This document shows, one piece after another, positions 53,546 through 64,000 of a DNA stretch of 64,000 bases. Position numbers and translations under genes: made by a program. The DNA is from Coix lacryma-jobi var. lacryma-jobi (lineage: Eukaryota; Streptophyta; Magnoliopsida; Poales; Poaceae): the NCBI GenBank assembly GCA_009763385.1, contig CM019823.1, positions 93,879,104 through 93,943,103 of the forward strand, given 5' to 3'. Position 1 is the first letter of the stretch; every line of letters starts with the position of its first letter. Below the pieces are notes generated by a model, which saw only the letters and a program-made list of their open reading frames with translations, made no database searches and had not been told where the DNA came from.

Positions 53546-55525
53546 ATGCCTGTTAACACTCGGGGCGCTAGTGCTTCCCATGGTGGGGATGATATCCCTA
53601 ATGCACCACCAGTTCCACCCTCTTTGGCTGATGCTATTGCAGCATTGGTCAATGCAACAACTCTGTTAGCACAAAATCAGAATGGTGGTCAACGTGGTCG
53701 TGGCCGTAATAACAGGGAAGAGACAACATATGTCGATTTCACTGATACCCGTCCTCCAGGGTTCACTAAAGCTGATGAACCTCTTGAAGCTGATGATTGG
53801 CTCCGCACCATGGAACAAAAATTCAGTCTTATCAACTGCACTGAAGTCCAGAAGCCAGCTTTTGCAGCTCAGCAACTTCAAGGAGCCGCAGGGGTTTGGT
53901 GGGCAAATTTACTAGCTGTTCAACCAGCCGGCCATCGAATCACTTGGGCTGAATTCAAGGAGGCCTTCAGGGCTCATTATATTCCAGATGGAGTTATGAA
54001 GATGAAGCTTGAAGAGTTCTTAGCTCTCCATCAGGGAGATGAGCCAGTTATGCAGTACATTGGGAAGTTTGATCATCTGTCCCAATATGCCTTTGACCAA
54101 GTCAACACTGATGAGAAGAAGAAGTCATGTTTTATGAGAGGACTGAATACAAAGCTTCAGTCTATGATGACAACTTGTGGTAATATGAATTATCATGAGA
54201 CAGTGAATGTTGCTATAGCTAGTGAAGAAAAGAACCGCAAGCATAAGGAGGCTAAGAAGAAGAAGGGATTTGTGTCAGGGTCTGGATCGTTTGGCGGCAA
54301 CAAGAAGTGTCAGAGGCTTGTATATCATCCAGTCCAGCAGTTCCGCCCATCCTATCATCCATCTTACCGTCCGCCTCAGCAGCAGAATTCTCAGAGGACT
54401 TTTGCAAGGCCTGCTATGCCTTTTAATGTTCAACGTCAGCAGAATATTCCTGCTATTCGTCCACCAGTACCACAAGCTACAAGTTATCCATGTTATAATT
54501 GTGGAAAGCCTGGACATTTCTCTCGTGACTGTCCTTATCCAAGGCAGAATGTTCCCAATGCCAATATACCAAGACCAGTGGGAAATCAACAAGTAAACCA
54601 GAACAAGGGAAATGCACAGAACAATCAAAAGGGTAAGGGTATTCAGAAAACAGGAAAGGTTTTCCATACTCAGATAGAAGCTATCCCTGAAGGAGAACCT
54701 GTTATGCTTGGTATGTTCCCTGTTGCTCAACACCCAGCAATTACACTTTTTGATTCTGGTGCATCACATATTTTCATGAATAGAACATTTGCGGAGAAGT
54801 ATAATATACCTATTGGTGAAACCAAAGATAAATTCTTTATACAGTCACCTGGGGGTCGACTATGTACTAAGGAAATGGTACATCAGGTACCTATAGATCT
54901 AGGTGGAAATATATTTCCAACCTCCATGATAGTTTTAAAAGATCCAAGTATAGATGTGATCTTGGGTATGAACTGGATGAACCAAAGAGGTGCAGTGATA
55001 GACACCTTGAATAGAACCATCAAGCTCAACTTACCTAATAGCAAATCTCAACTTCTTGTCCATCTTCCTACTCTTAAGAGGGCAATTGAGCGAGTGTGTG
55101 CTACCTCTGTCAAGGAAATCCAAGACATTCCGGTGGTCTGCGAGTTTCCTGATGTGTTCCCAGAAGATTTACCTGGTCTGCCACCTGATCGTGATGTGGA
55201 ATTTGAAATAGAACTCAAACCAGGAACTGCACCAATAGCCAGAAGAGCTTATAGAATGCCACCAAAAGAGTTAGCAGAGTTAAAAACTCAGTTGCAAGGT
55301 TTGATAGATAAAGGTTTCATTCGACCCAGTTCATCACCATGGGGTTGTCCAGCGATCTTTGTGAAGAAGAAGGACCATACCTTGAGGCTATGTGTTGATT
55401 ATCGTCCCTTGAATGAAGTGACAATCAAGAACAAGTATCCTTTGCCCCGTATTGATCTTCTCTTTGATCAACTTGCTGGTGCGAAGGTATTCTCGAAGAT
55501 AGATTTGAGATCGGGGTATCATTAG
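53546..55525 (+). pseudogene. F gag-protease-RT (first part of gag-pol)
   Basis: 659 codons up to TAG at 55523-55525, where CAG is expected (GYHQIKI in relatives). The gag core shows ADDWLRTMEQKF, GVWWANLLA and HYIPDGVMKMK. The knuckle is CYNCGKPGHFSRDC at about residue 325 and the protease site LFDSGASHIFM has an intact DSGA. RT begins RRAYRMPPKELAELK, then RLCVDYRPLNEVTIKNKYPL and KIDLRSGYH. It functions in particle formation, processing and cDNA synthesis. It is in one frame with everything to 58021. Confidence 0.92.
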
Positions 55526-56203
55526 ATTAAGATCAAACCAGAAGATGTTCCGAAAACAGCATTTACTACCAGATATGGTCTATATGAATATCTAGTCATG
55601 TCCTTTGGTCTGACTAATGCCCCAGCACATTTCATGTACTTGATGAATTCAGTGTTTATGCCAGAGCTAGATAAGTTCGTGGTTGTGTTTATTGATGACA
55701 TTCTCATCTATTCCAAAACCAAAGAAGAGCATGCAGAACATCTCAGGATAGTGTTGACTCGCCTGAGAGAACATCAGTTATATGCTAAATTCAATAAATG
55801 TGAGTTCTGGATAGACAAAGTTCAATTCTTGGGTCATGTTCTGTCAGCTGAAGGTGTTGCGGTAGATCCAAGCAAAGTCCAAGAAGTTCTTGACTGGAAG
55901 TCACCAACGTCAGTACATCAAGTTCGGAGTTTCTTAGGATTAGCAGGGTATTATCGTAGATTTATCCCTGACTTCTCCAAGATCTCTAAACCAATGACAA
56001 CACTGTTAAAGAATGACACCAAGTTTGTATGGTCAACGGAATGTGAAGAAGCTTTTCAGACTTTGAAAAAGTTTTTGACAACTGCACCAGTTTTAGCTCA
56101 GCCAGACATTGAAAAATCATTTGATGTTTATTGTGATGCTTCAGGCAAAGGCATTGGGTGTGTACTAATGCAAGAAGGCAGAGTTATTGCCTATGCTTCA
56201 TGA
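55526..56203 (+). pseudogene. F RT second half and RNase H start
   Basis: Same frame after the TAG. It contains TTRYGLYEYLVMSFGLTNAP, the catalytic VVVFIDDILIYSK, FLGHVLSAEGVAVDPSK and then RNase H FDVYCDASGKGIGCVLMQEG (catalytic Asp). It ends at TGA (56201-56203), where Arg CGA is expected (ASRQL in D). Confidence 0.92.
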
Positions 56204-57334
56204 CAGCTTAAGCGGCACGAAGAACATTATCCAACACATGATCTAGAGTTGGCAGCTGTAGTCCATGCTCTGAAGATCTGGCGACATTATTTGTTGGGTA
56301 ATACTTGTCACATATACACTAATCATAAAAGCTTGAAATACATCTTCACTCAGTCTGAGTTGAATATGCGTCAGAGACGATGGTTAGAACTGATAAAAGA
56401 TTATGATATTGAAGTGCACTATCACCCAGGTAAAGCCAATGTAGTGGCAGATGTACTCAGTCGAAAGAATCATTGCAATTGTCCGGAAGTCAAGCCGATA
56501 GATATTACCTTGTGCTATGAGTTTCAAAGGTTAAGCCTTGAAATGATTCCACAAGGAAATCTTGCAAATGTGACCGTTCAATCATCCATTAAAGATCAGA
56601 TCATTGCAGCCCAGAAGGAAAGCAAGGGTATGATCCATCTGAAAGAGAAGATTCACTCTGAGCAGAATTCCAATTTCAAAATAGATGAAGCTGGAGTAAT
56701 TTGGTTTAAGGATCGGTTAGTGGTTCCAAAAGTTCCTGAACTCAGAAAGCAGATTCTTGATGAAGCTCATGCAACAAGATTTTCAGTACATCCAGGCAGT
56801 AATAAGATGTATCATGATCTGAAACAGAGATTCTGGCGGACTAAGATGAAACTTGAAATTGCTAGTTATGTAGCTAAATGTGATACTTGTCAAAAAGTAA
56901 AGGCAGTGCATCTTAGGTCTGCTGGAGAGTTGCAACCATTGCCAATTCCATCTTGGAAGTGGGATGATATTAGTATGGACTTTATAGTGGGTCTGCCCAG
57001 AACATCAAAAGGATTTGATTCCATATGGGTCATTGTTGATCGTCTGACTAAATCAGCTCATTTCATATCTGTTAAAATAGCATATCCAGCATCTACCTAT
57101 GCCAAGATATATTTTGACAGAATTGTAAGTTTGCATGGCATTCCAAAGACTATCGTGTCTGATAGAGGGACACAGTTTGTCAATGTTTTCTGGAGGCATT
57201 TACATGAGTCTTTGGGTACCAAGCTTTTGCATAGTACAGTTTATCATCCACAGACCGGGGGACAGACTGAAAGAGTTAATCAAATCTTAGAAGATATGTT
57301 AAGATCCTGTGTACTCAATTATTCAGAGAAATGA
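56204..57334 (+). pseudogene. F RNase H remainder and integrase core
   Basis: Continues with THDLELAAVVHALKIWRHY (Glu), YTNHKSLKYIF (Asn where Asp is usual, a damaged catalytic site, compatible with GAT to AAT) and VVADVLSRK. The integrase follows with HPGSNKMYHDL...AKCDTCQKVKA (HHCC), DDISMDFIVGLP (Asp), IVSDRGTQF (Asp) and GGQTERVNQILED (Glu). It ends at TGA (57332-57334), where Trp TGG is expected; D has a stop at the equivalent codon. Confidence 0.9.
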
Positions 57335-57745
57335 GATGAATGTTTGCCTTTAGCAGAGTTCTCTTACAATAATAGTTATCAAGAGAGCATTAAGATGGCA
57401 CCATTTGAAGCTCTGTATGGCAGAAGATGCAGAACACCGTTAAGTTGGTCTGAACCTGGAGAGCGTAGTCTTTTTGGAGTTGACTTAGTTAAAGAAGCTG
57501 AAGAAAAAGTCAGGTTAATTCAAGAGAACATGAAGAAAGCACAATCCAGGCAAAAGAGTTATGCTGATAAGAGACGACAGTCTCTTACCTTCAAAGTTGG
57601 TGATTATGTCTATCTCAAGGTATCACCAATGAAAGGAGTTACTCGATTTGGAATCAAAGGAAAGTTGGCACCTCGATATATAGGTCCCTATCAGATCCTT
57701 AAAAGATGTGGAAAGGTGGCATATCAACTTGATTTACCGCCATAG
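57335..57745 (+). pseudogene. F integrase C-terminal domain
   Basis: Same frame: LPLAEFSYNNSYQESIKMAP, LYGRRCRTPLSW, KAQSRQKSYADKRR and the GPY/F-type module FKVGDYVYLKVSPM...KLAPRYIGPYQI. It ends at TAG (57743-57745) just before LTLVHNVFHVSQL. Confidence 0.9.
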
Positions 57746-58021
57746 CTAACATTAGTTCATAATGTGTTCCATGTCTCTCAGTTAAAGAAATGTCTTCAAG
57801 TGTCTGATCATGTCATTCATGTTGAAGAGATTGAATTAGAGTCTGATCTGACATTTTCAGAGTATCCTATCAAGATTCTTGACCAGAAAGATCGAGTCAC
57901 TCGAAAAAGAACTGTCAAGTTCTACAAGGTTCAATGGAATCAACATTCGGAAGATGAAGCCACATGGGAGTCAGAAGAGTTTCTCTTAGAAAGTTTTCCT
58001 GAGTTTCTTTCTTCTGTATAA
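57746..58021 (+). pseudogene. F chromodomain-like integrase tail
   Basis: Same frame, ending in a normal stop at 58019-58021. It contains FHVSQLKKCLQV, then VTRKRTVKFYKVQWNQHSED and EATWESEEFLLESFPEF, the folded core expected of a chromovirus chromodomain with the W-x-x-x...ATWE pattern. Such tails are thought to read histone marks and steer insertion. An H3-tail mimic encoded in the same element makes self-interaction worth testing. Confidence 0.85.
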
Positions 58022-58160
58022 TCCTTATAATCTGTTATATGATGACCTATCCCCTGCTTTATGTAAAGGTTAGTAATGGAAGTGTCTGACACATTTCCTT
58101 TTCCATTAGTTAGCCTACAGGTTAAATCTCGGGACGAGATTTCTTTAAGGGGGAAAGAGC
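58022..58160 (+). other. F 3' noncoding end, hairpin and polypurine tract
   Basis: Contains ATCTCGGGACGAGAT (58130-58144), a stem-loop also present in D with a wobble pair. The polypurine tract CTTTAAGGGGGAAAGAGC (58143-58160) then abuts the LTR. Confidence 0.85.
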
Positions 58161-61100
58161 TGTAACACTCTGGTGTTAAGCCGACTAAAAACCTGATATG
58201 TCATCATATGCATTAGCATTTCACTTGAGTTGATAACCCAATTTTGCATTCACTAAAAACAAGTTTATTCTTTATGCTTGTGCTTAGTGGTAAGGAGTGT
58301 TTAAGTTGAAACCCTAGTTTATGTTTTCTTTGTGGTGTATAATGCTTTTATGCTATATAAGGGTATTATGGTAATTTCTAATAAAGTAATGGAATCTTTA
58401 CCAAATCTTGGTATTGTGTCTCAAAGGTGTATTTGGCACATGTTTCAAGTCACCATTGAGGTATAATTCAAATTTTGGTTGGAATTCATTTAAGTAATGT
58501 TATTAAATTCAAAAATCCTATTTTTATCCCCTTTCTTATCAATCAAAATATAAAAAGAATTTGATTATGCTTCAAAAAGCAAAGTTGCTCCATTTTTTAT
58601 AAGGATCAACTTTGATGTTTAAAGATTTTCAAGTTCTTATTCAAAATCTAAAGCAATTGTGAAAATACCCTTTTGCCCTAATTGTCCCCTTTTGATTTGC
58701 AAACCCTAATTCAAAATCTAAGCATATTCTGCATATGTTGCAAAAATAAAAGATGTTCAGCTTTGAATTCTAAGCATTTGATATTTTAGCATATTTTCAA
58801 CTTATATTCAAAAATTTGAAGTAATTTCATATAAACCGAAAGGGTATAAAGGAGAAGGGGGGGATAAGTTCGGTCTCCTGTTCATGGCGGTGAGCAGGGG
58901 TTTTGATCATTGCTGCTCGTGTGCTGGACGTCGACCTCTCTCAAATGAGCTTGCAACCGTGTTCGTGGCGATATCAAGCAACTGCTGGCACTCTCCCTCG
59001 CGTCGTGGCGCTTTCTCTGGACCTCGCCGTCGCCGTTTTGCCACCTAGGGCACCGACGGGAACAATCCTAGCTCTATCCCAAATTCACCGCACCCAAGCA
59101 TCCTCATCCTAATTGCCTGCGGTTATAACCTCCCTACCTCCTTGCGCATCTTCAGAACCCATCCATTCGACCTCTATTGCCTCAGAGAGTTCGAGCTCGC
59201 CGTTTTTCTTCCCGCCGGGCAAAAACACCGACGAGCTCGACCTCACCGTGGTCAGCCCAACCAGGCACTCCTTTTCTCTCCCTGTCTCGTGTTTCTATTT
59301 CGTCTTGACCCCAGGTTACTGATCGGCTTGGTGGTTTTTCATTTGATGCTCTGGTCTCGCCGGAACATCGCTTGCCTCGCAGGAATTCGCCGCTGCGAGC
59401 CACTCCTCCGTGGACCTCGTCTTCCCGTTCATCCTCCGCTTGAACCAACTATGTGGCCAGCATCAGGGTGAGCTACTGAAGCTTCCTAGCCCCTCCGTTC
59501 TACTGCTACCGGCCTGAGTTCGCCGGAACAGCTCCGCTGTGGTTCAGTCCGCCGCCGTGCGTGGCCCGACCTCTCTGGAGTAGTAGCGTTTAGGGTTAGG
59601 GGCTCTATCGGCCGCGGGTGACTCACCGGTGCTGGTGCTCGCGTCCGTTAGGTCTCTACTGGCCGGAGTTGGCCGGCGTAAGGCTCGCCGGCGCTCGGTG
59701 CGCCGCCGTTCGCTCGGGCCAGGGTCGGGGACCTCCCGTTTGCGAAGATGACTTTTTACAGGGTGTTGGTTGCAAAGTCCGTGACTCAGGTGAATAGCGC
59801 CATGTACTGCGGCTTAGTTTCATTCAAGCCGAAGGGCTTTTCTGCAAAAGCACCGAGGCGCGCGGGCGGGAGCCAGGCCGGGCCTGTTTTCGAGCGCGCT
59901 GGGCCACGCTAGACTGGGCCGAAAGCCCAGTTTGGGCTAGAATGGTGTTTTTCTTTTTATGGCTTTATGCATAGTAGCTAATTTTGTTATTTTTGCTATA
60001 ATTTTTCTATAGCTCTGTTTATTGTGAAATTTGACATGATAGATTATAGCATGTCTGTGCTAATATAAAAATTATGAAACTTGTGTTTGGAGCACTTTTA
60101 CTATGCCAATAAAATCTGTACTTTAATTAATAAATGCAACTTTGATGAATTATGTAATTTTCTGTGTTTCTCCAAAAATCATGAAATTTGACATGTGAGT
60201 TTATGTCACTGATATCTACCTTCATGATTAATTTCAGCTCTATTTGAATAAGTATGATTTGTGTATAAATAAAGGGCTAATTAAAATGGCTTATAGAATA
60301 AAAAGAAATAGTTAATCACTTTGGATTTGTGTGACTTTTGGAATTGTTTGACAACCAGGGTAACATTAGCATGATTTGCTCCCTGGTTATGGATTCCTTT
60401 ATGCTAATGACCTTTTGGTGCTTGTTAGTTACCTAACCTTGCTTAATAGAGATAATAAAATTTGCTTAAGTAATAATATGTAGTTTAATAGCTAATTTGG
60501 TTTTGTTGATTTGCAACTTTACTGTGATGAAAGATTGTATGAATAAATGTCTACAGCTTAGAAAATTTCCATCTTTACCATGATCATGTCATAAGCATCT
60601 CATTGATCATGCATATGCACTTCTACGTGTAGATCTCGTTTCGGAAGGACCGGATCCTCAATGGGTTTCTCCTGAGTGTGTGGATCCTTCTGGATTTTCA
60701 AAATCTCCGGACTTCGCTAATCAACAAGGCAAGCCCTAGACATTAAACCTATCCTTGTATTTTTATAAAGTTATTTATATCACTTGAGTTAATATGATGC
60801 ATTAAGTGAATAGGAGTTGGGTGAACCCTATTTGATGCATTATCAACCTTGATGATTCCAATACTTAACCTTGATACCGTTTTATGAAAATGCTTAGTAT
60901 GCTTAGTCATGCTTTACTACTTCATTATAGTAGGTGCTTTTAAAAATGGTTGCTATGTTATAGAAATTATGAATCTTGAGATAACATGATAATGAAAGTA
61001 ACTTACATCAAGGATGGAGTCTTGTTGTAAGGTTACTCAACCTAGGACCTTATCGTTGTTGGCCTGCTGTGATTGAGACCTTTGAGTACAGCCCACATGC

Positions 61101-62095
61101 GGTGGTAAGCCTCGTCTATAGCTATTCCGATACTTGAGAACGGATAACCGCGTACTGGGAGTGGAGAGATGGCGGGAGTAGCGTGTACCCTCGGGGCTAT
61201 GAGATAGTCGGGTTCGAGGTGTACTGTACTCTCGGGTGACGCTGGACCCGTTCTTGTATGGGAGGATCTATAGATAGGGTTGACGTATGCAAGATTAAGT
61301 TCTACATATGTCGTGTGGTACTGAATCCCCAGCTGGGTTTGAACGATTCGAATCGCCGTGTTTCCTCGGATATGGAACCTCAATCCACTGACCCGCACCG
61401 TAGTAATGAATGGAATCTTGATGAGATGAGAACAAAAGATGTGGTATGCTTATGAAAGTTTGAGAATCTTTGTATAGTTATGAAATTTAATCTTGAGTTA
61501 AAACTTGAAAATAGGTTTTACTATTAGTAAGCTTTTATGCAAAAGAAATGTTTGGATCTTGCTAAAGCCTTACCTTGAATCCCTATAGCCTTCATATCTG
61601 AGTTTTCTCCTCTTTTCTAGACGGTTAAGTCTTGTTGAGTACTTTTGTACTTAGGGTTTGTTAACCTTTGTTGCAGGTGAGTTCATTGATCATCCTTTTG
61701 GTGGTCAATGTTTCTTCACTCTTGTGGAGGAGAGTGATAATGACTCTGATGTTTGACCTTGGGCAAGTAACAACAATTTGTGTGGTATTTGTAATATGAA
61801 GTTTCGAACCTTTTATGTAATAAGTACTTATGGTTTGTAAACTTTTAAACCGAAGTTTCGATCTATTTTATATACTCTTTCCGCTTTACTCTGATTTATC
61901 TTATCCATAAAACTGTTGTAATACTGTGATGCTTGATGAGGGAAGTCCTGAAAAGAATGTAATGTGGATGATTCGGGTTTCCCGAGGACACCCGACAGAT
62001 CTCTTGAGTCATTTGGAACTCGTGCACGCCAACCAGAAGTCTTTAAGACAATGTTGGGTGCATGTGGGCCACTTAATTCAGGAGGTTCTGCCACA
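58161..62095 (+). repeat. 3' LTR of F (3,935 bp)
   Basis: Uninterrupted partner of the 5' LTR. It contains the empty site for G (GTAGCGTGTACCC near 61178-61190). Differences from the 5' LTR are sparse single-base changes, suggesting a fairly recent insertion. Confidence 0.93.
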
Positions 62096-62124
62096 GAGAC
62101 TCGGCATACACCCATGTATCCGCA

Positions 62125-63770
62125 ATCTTCCCCTTGATGAGTGCATTGTCAACTACTCACACAAATCATAATGGAATAGAAGAAGGAAGAAGGAGTAGAG
62201 AAAACTCAACCAAATGACCCAAAAGCATAGCAACGCCGAAGAAGGTCAAGTGGAAAGAGCAAGACAACTTGGTCCCCAAAGACATGGGCAACGGATCGAC
62301 GCAACCAAGCAAAGCAAAGCTAGCCCTCAAGAAGAGGTAGAACAGGCTCAACACCGCTAGCAGATACAATTGAGAAATCGAAGCAAATGCTAGTCCCTCA
62401 AGACAGAGGCACAGAGGCTCAACACAACTAGCAGAAACTGCTCCGAACCAACTGAAAACTGAAAATGCTCAAAAAAAACTCAGTAGCAAGCAAAACGAGC
62501 AAACTCCCCCTTAAACGGTGCATACAACTAGGAAATCTCCCCCTTAGTTGAACACTCCCCCTTAGTTGAGCTCGAGGAGGCATAGGTGGCATATATGATT
62601 TGACAAAATTCTCCCCCTTAGTTGAAAATGCACCATCAAGCAAAAAGGGCACCAACGAGTAGAAGTTCTCCCCCTTAGGAAATGCACCATCAAAGATGCC
62701 AACAAGCCAGTTTCTCCCCCTTCCAAAATGCATATGAGTCAAAATGCAAGTTAGCAGCTTCAGGAATATAGTCGAGAGAATGCAAGGATGTTCTACACAG
62801 TTTGATCTGATGACTCACAATATCCACAAAATGCTAGCAAAGGCTCAAACTGATCACTATATACGAAATATGAACATATGAGCAAAGTGAGCAGTTTTAG
62901 TCAAAAGAATTCACCATCAAAATAGCACTGCACATGTATAGGTAGGAAATCAAACAAGTGCTAAACATGTATACAAGGTGAACTACCCCTAGCACAGTTC
63001 AAACATCATGCTATAGAATGAAGAATAAACTTGTGATTTCAATTTTAGATCGGAGTTGCAGCGGTGAAATAACACAAGTTCAGAATTGAGCATGTGAGTG
63101 TGAGAGGTTGAAAGCTTGTCATTGCCTAACTTTTCAACCGAGCTAAGCCTATGCAAGTGCAATCAGAAACTTAAAGCGTCGGTTTCGGTCATACACTACA
63201 CGGCTCAAGTTTAACTCAAATGTGCAATGAGAAACAGTCTCGATACCGTGATGTGTTGACAAGCAATCCCATCTCGATCTTTTCAAATCACTTAAAAAAC
63301 TTGGTTCAAATTTTAAACAGAATATGAACATACCAAGCAAGTGAGAGACTCAGAACTAGAGACACAGCAACCTAGCATATATGAAAAGCACGAGTGAATT
63401 CAACACATCCTACACATGCTAGTTGCATATCTCAATGGTGAACATTTTCAGATTTTATGTTCATTAAGCAAATTCACCATTTCAATATAGCTCAGCTCAC
63501 AACATGTACTAGTGATCAGAAAGAGCATAAGCTACAAGCATCATCATAAATCATCGGAGCATACTACATAGAGCATAATTACATTCTAAAGATTATGTAC
63601 ATGAAGCTCAAAATGTAAAAGCGTATGCTGAAATGCAAAAGAACTAAACTAAAAAGAAACGAAAACAAGGACAAACTACCAAGAGTCAGTCTATGATACA
63701 AGAACCAAAATGCTTCCCCCATCTAAAAGGGGAAACACACACCAAGCTCACCTCTCAACCGATTAAAGGT
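62125..63770 (-). other. 3' noncoding internal region of Sirevirus B
   Basis: Homologous to 4701-6332 in A. The polypurine tract next to the LTR (62125-62136) is CAAGGGGAAGAT on the minus strand. At least six more C5TT motifs (CTAAGGGGGAGA and variants on the minus strand) lie at about 62503, 62535, 62553, 62610, 62668 and 62713, more than in A. No coding region is seen. Direct repeats AATGCACCATCAA accompany some of the motifs. Confidence 0.7.
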
Positions 63771-64000
63771 TCATTGGTCCAAAGGCTTGGTGAAAATATC
63801 AGCCAACTGATGATGAGTATCGACATGGCGAAGGTCGATATCACCCTTCTCATAATGGTCTCGCAAAAAATGAAAGCGCACATCAATGTGTTTGGTCTTC
63901 GAGTGAAGCACGGGGTTCTTAGCAACGCTAATAGCACTCGTGCTGTCACAAAGCAAAGGAACACGAGTAAAGCTCAGACCAAAATCACGCAAAGTGGCCA
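63771..64000 (-). pseudogene. End of Sirevirus B RNase H (runs off the window)
   Basis: Reading leftward: MRDFGLSFTRVPLLCDS, SAISVAKNPVLHSKTKHIDV, RFHFLRDHYEKGDIDLRH and HHQLADIFTKPLDQ, the same C-terminal RNase H as in A (6333 onward). A TGA at 63768-63770 follows DQ, where A reads on to the GVCFPF end, so the last residues are cut off. The upstream polyprotein is beyond 64000. Confidence 0.85.

Larger units (their letters stand above)
43497..62095 (+). mobile_element. Tekay/Del-type chromovirus F (Ty3/gypsy)
   Basis: TGTAACAC to TGCCACA, flanked by TSD GAGAC (43492-43496 and 62096-62100). The uninterrupted target is visible in A's LTR (CATCACTCGAGACTCG near 4665-4680). Excluding nested G, the LTRs are 3,937 and 3,935 bp and nearly identical by eye. 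The internal order is primer site, donor-like site, H3-mimic ORF, gag, protease, RT, RNase H, integrase, chromodomain-like module and polypurine tract. The gag-pol frame is continuous except for four nonsense codons. Confidence 0.93.
31602..62124 (-). repeat. 3' LTR of Sirevirus B, split by E and F
   Basis: LTR segments are 31602-32637, 42580-43496 and 62101-62124, about 1.98 kb in total. The left end is TGAAGCACCG and the right end TATCCGCA, followed by a minus-strand polypurine tract (62125-62136, CAAGGGGAAGAT). It is a second copy of A's LTR, longer because of an extra hairpin unit and a longer stretch before 32637. E (TSD GCAGG) and F (TSD GAGAC) are inserted separately. B's internal region continues past the window. 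The left flank TGTTG (31597-31601) is one putative TSD copy in C. Confidence 0.85.

Noticed and set aside
53666..54733. Minus-strand ORFs across F gag
   Set aside because: Shadows of the gag frame, which has clear gag and zinc-knuckle motifs on the plus strand.

Overview
The window is intergenic plant DNA made almost entirely of nested LTR retrotransposons. I see no host protein gene, tRNA or rRNA. Sirevirus-type Ty1/copia elements (tRNA-iMet-like primer site, multiple CTAAGGGGGAGA motifs, CCGGAC palindromes), long-LTR Tekay/Del-type chromoviruses and Athila-type Ty3/gypsy elements with a tRNA-Asp primer site point to a large grass genome. A panicoid grass is likely, but the species cannot be named from this sequence.

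Layout, from insertion junctions and 5-bp target-site duplications (TSDs). Z (1-898) is the end of an Athila-like element. A (899 to about 25922, minus) is a Sirevirus inserted in Z. A's 3' LTR (899-4700) contains a 1,975-bp Athila-like solo LTR, H (2093-4067, TSD GTCCT). A's gag is split by D (10132-25349, minus, TSD CCTCA), a Tekay-type element with 4.1 and 4.5 kb LTRs. A's gag is then cut off by C (25923-31601, plus), a Sirevirus relative that has lost most of pol. C is interrupted by B (31602 to beyond the window, minus), a second copy of A's family. B's 3' LTR contains E (32638-42574, minus, TSD GCAGG), an Athila-type element, and F (43497-62095, plus, TSD GAGAC), another Tekay-type element. 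F's left LTR contains G (46524-51374, TSD GCGTG), a 4.85-kb solo LTR of D's family. The nest is therefore at least six deep: Z>A>C>B>F>G.

The most interesting content is an extra open reading frame between the primer site and gag in both Tekay-type elements, D and F. Each begins with a near copy of the histone H3 tail. F reads M-V-R-T-K-Q-T-A-R-K-C-T-G. D reads M-A-W-T-K-L-T-A-R-K-A-T-G. Lysines 4 and 9 stay in register with H3. The resemblance to H3 stops after about residue 12, and both proteins continue with a shared RGVPRH block, a coiled coil and an acidic tail. In both elements this start codon and the gag start codon directly follow an AG acceptor-like site. A GTAAGTACGAT donor-like site, conserved between the two elements, lies upstream. 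The layout suggests alternative splicing that makes either the H3-mimic protein or gag-pol. Both elements also encode an integrase with a C-terminal chromodomain-like module, so mimic and possible reader lie in the same element.

Other notable structures are arrays of hairpins with compensatory stem changes in the Sirevirus LTRs, primer-site/U5 units repeated at one end of solo LTR H, a leader block shared by otherwise divergent Athila LTRs, a 48-bp minisatellite in G, and an intact unrecognised ORF downstream of pol in E. All pol genes are broken, mostly by single nonsense changes that look like C-to-T or G-to-A transitions.
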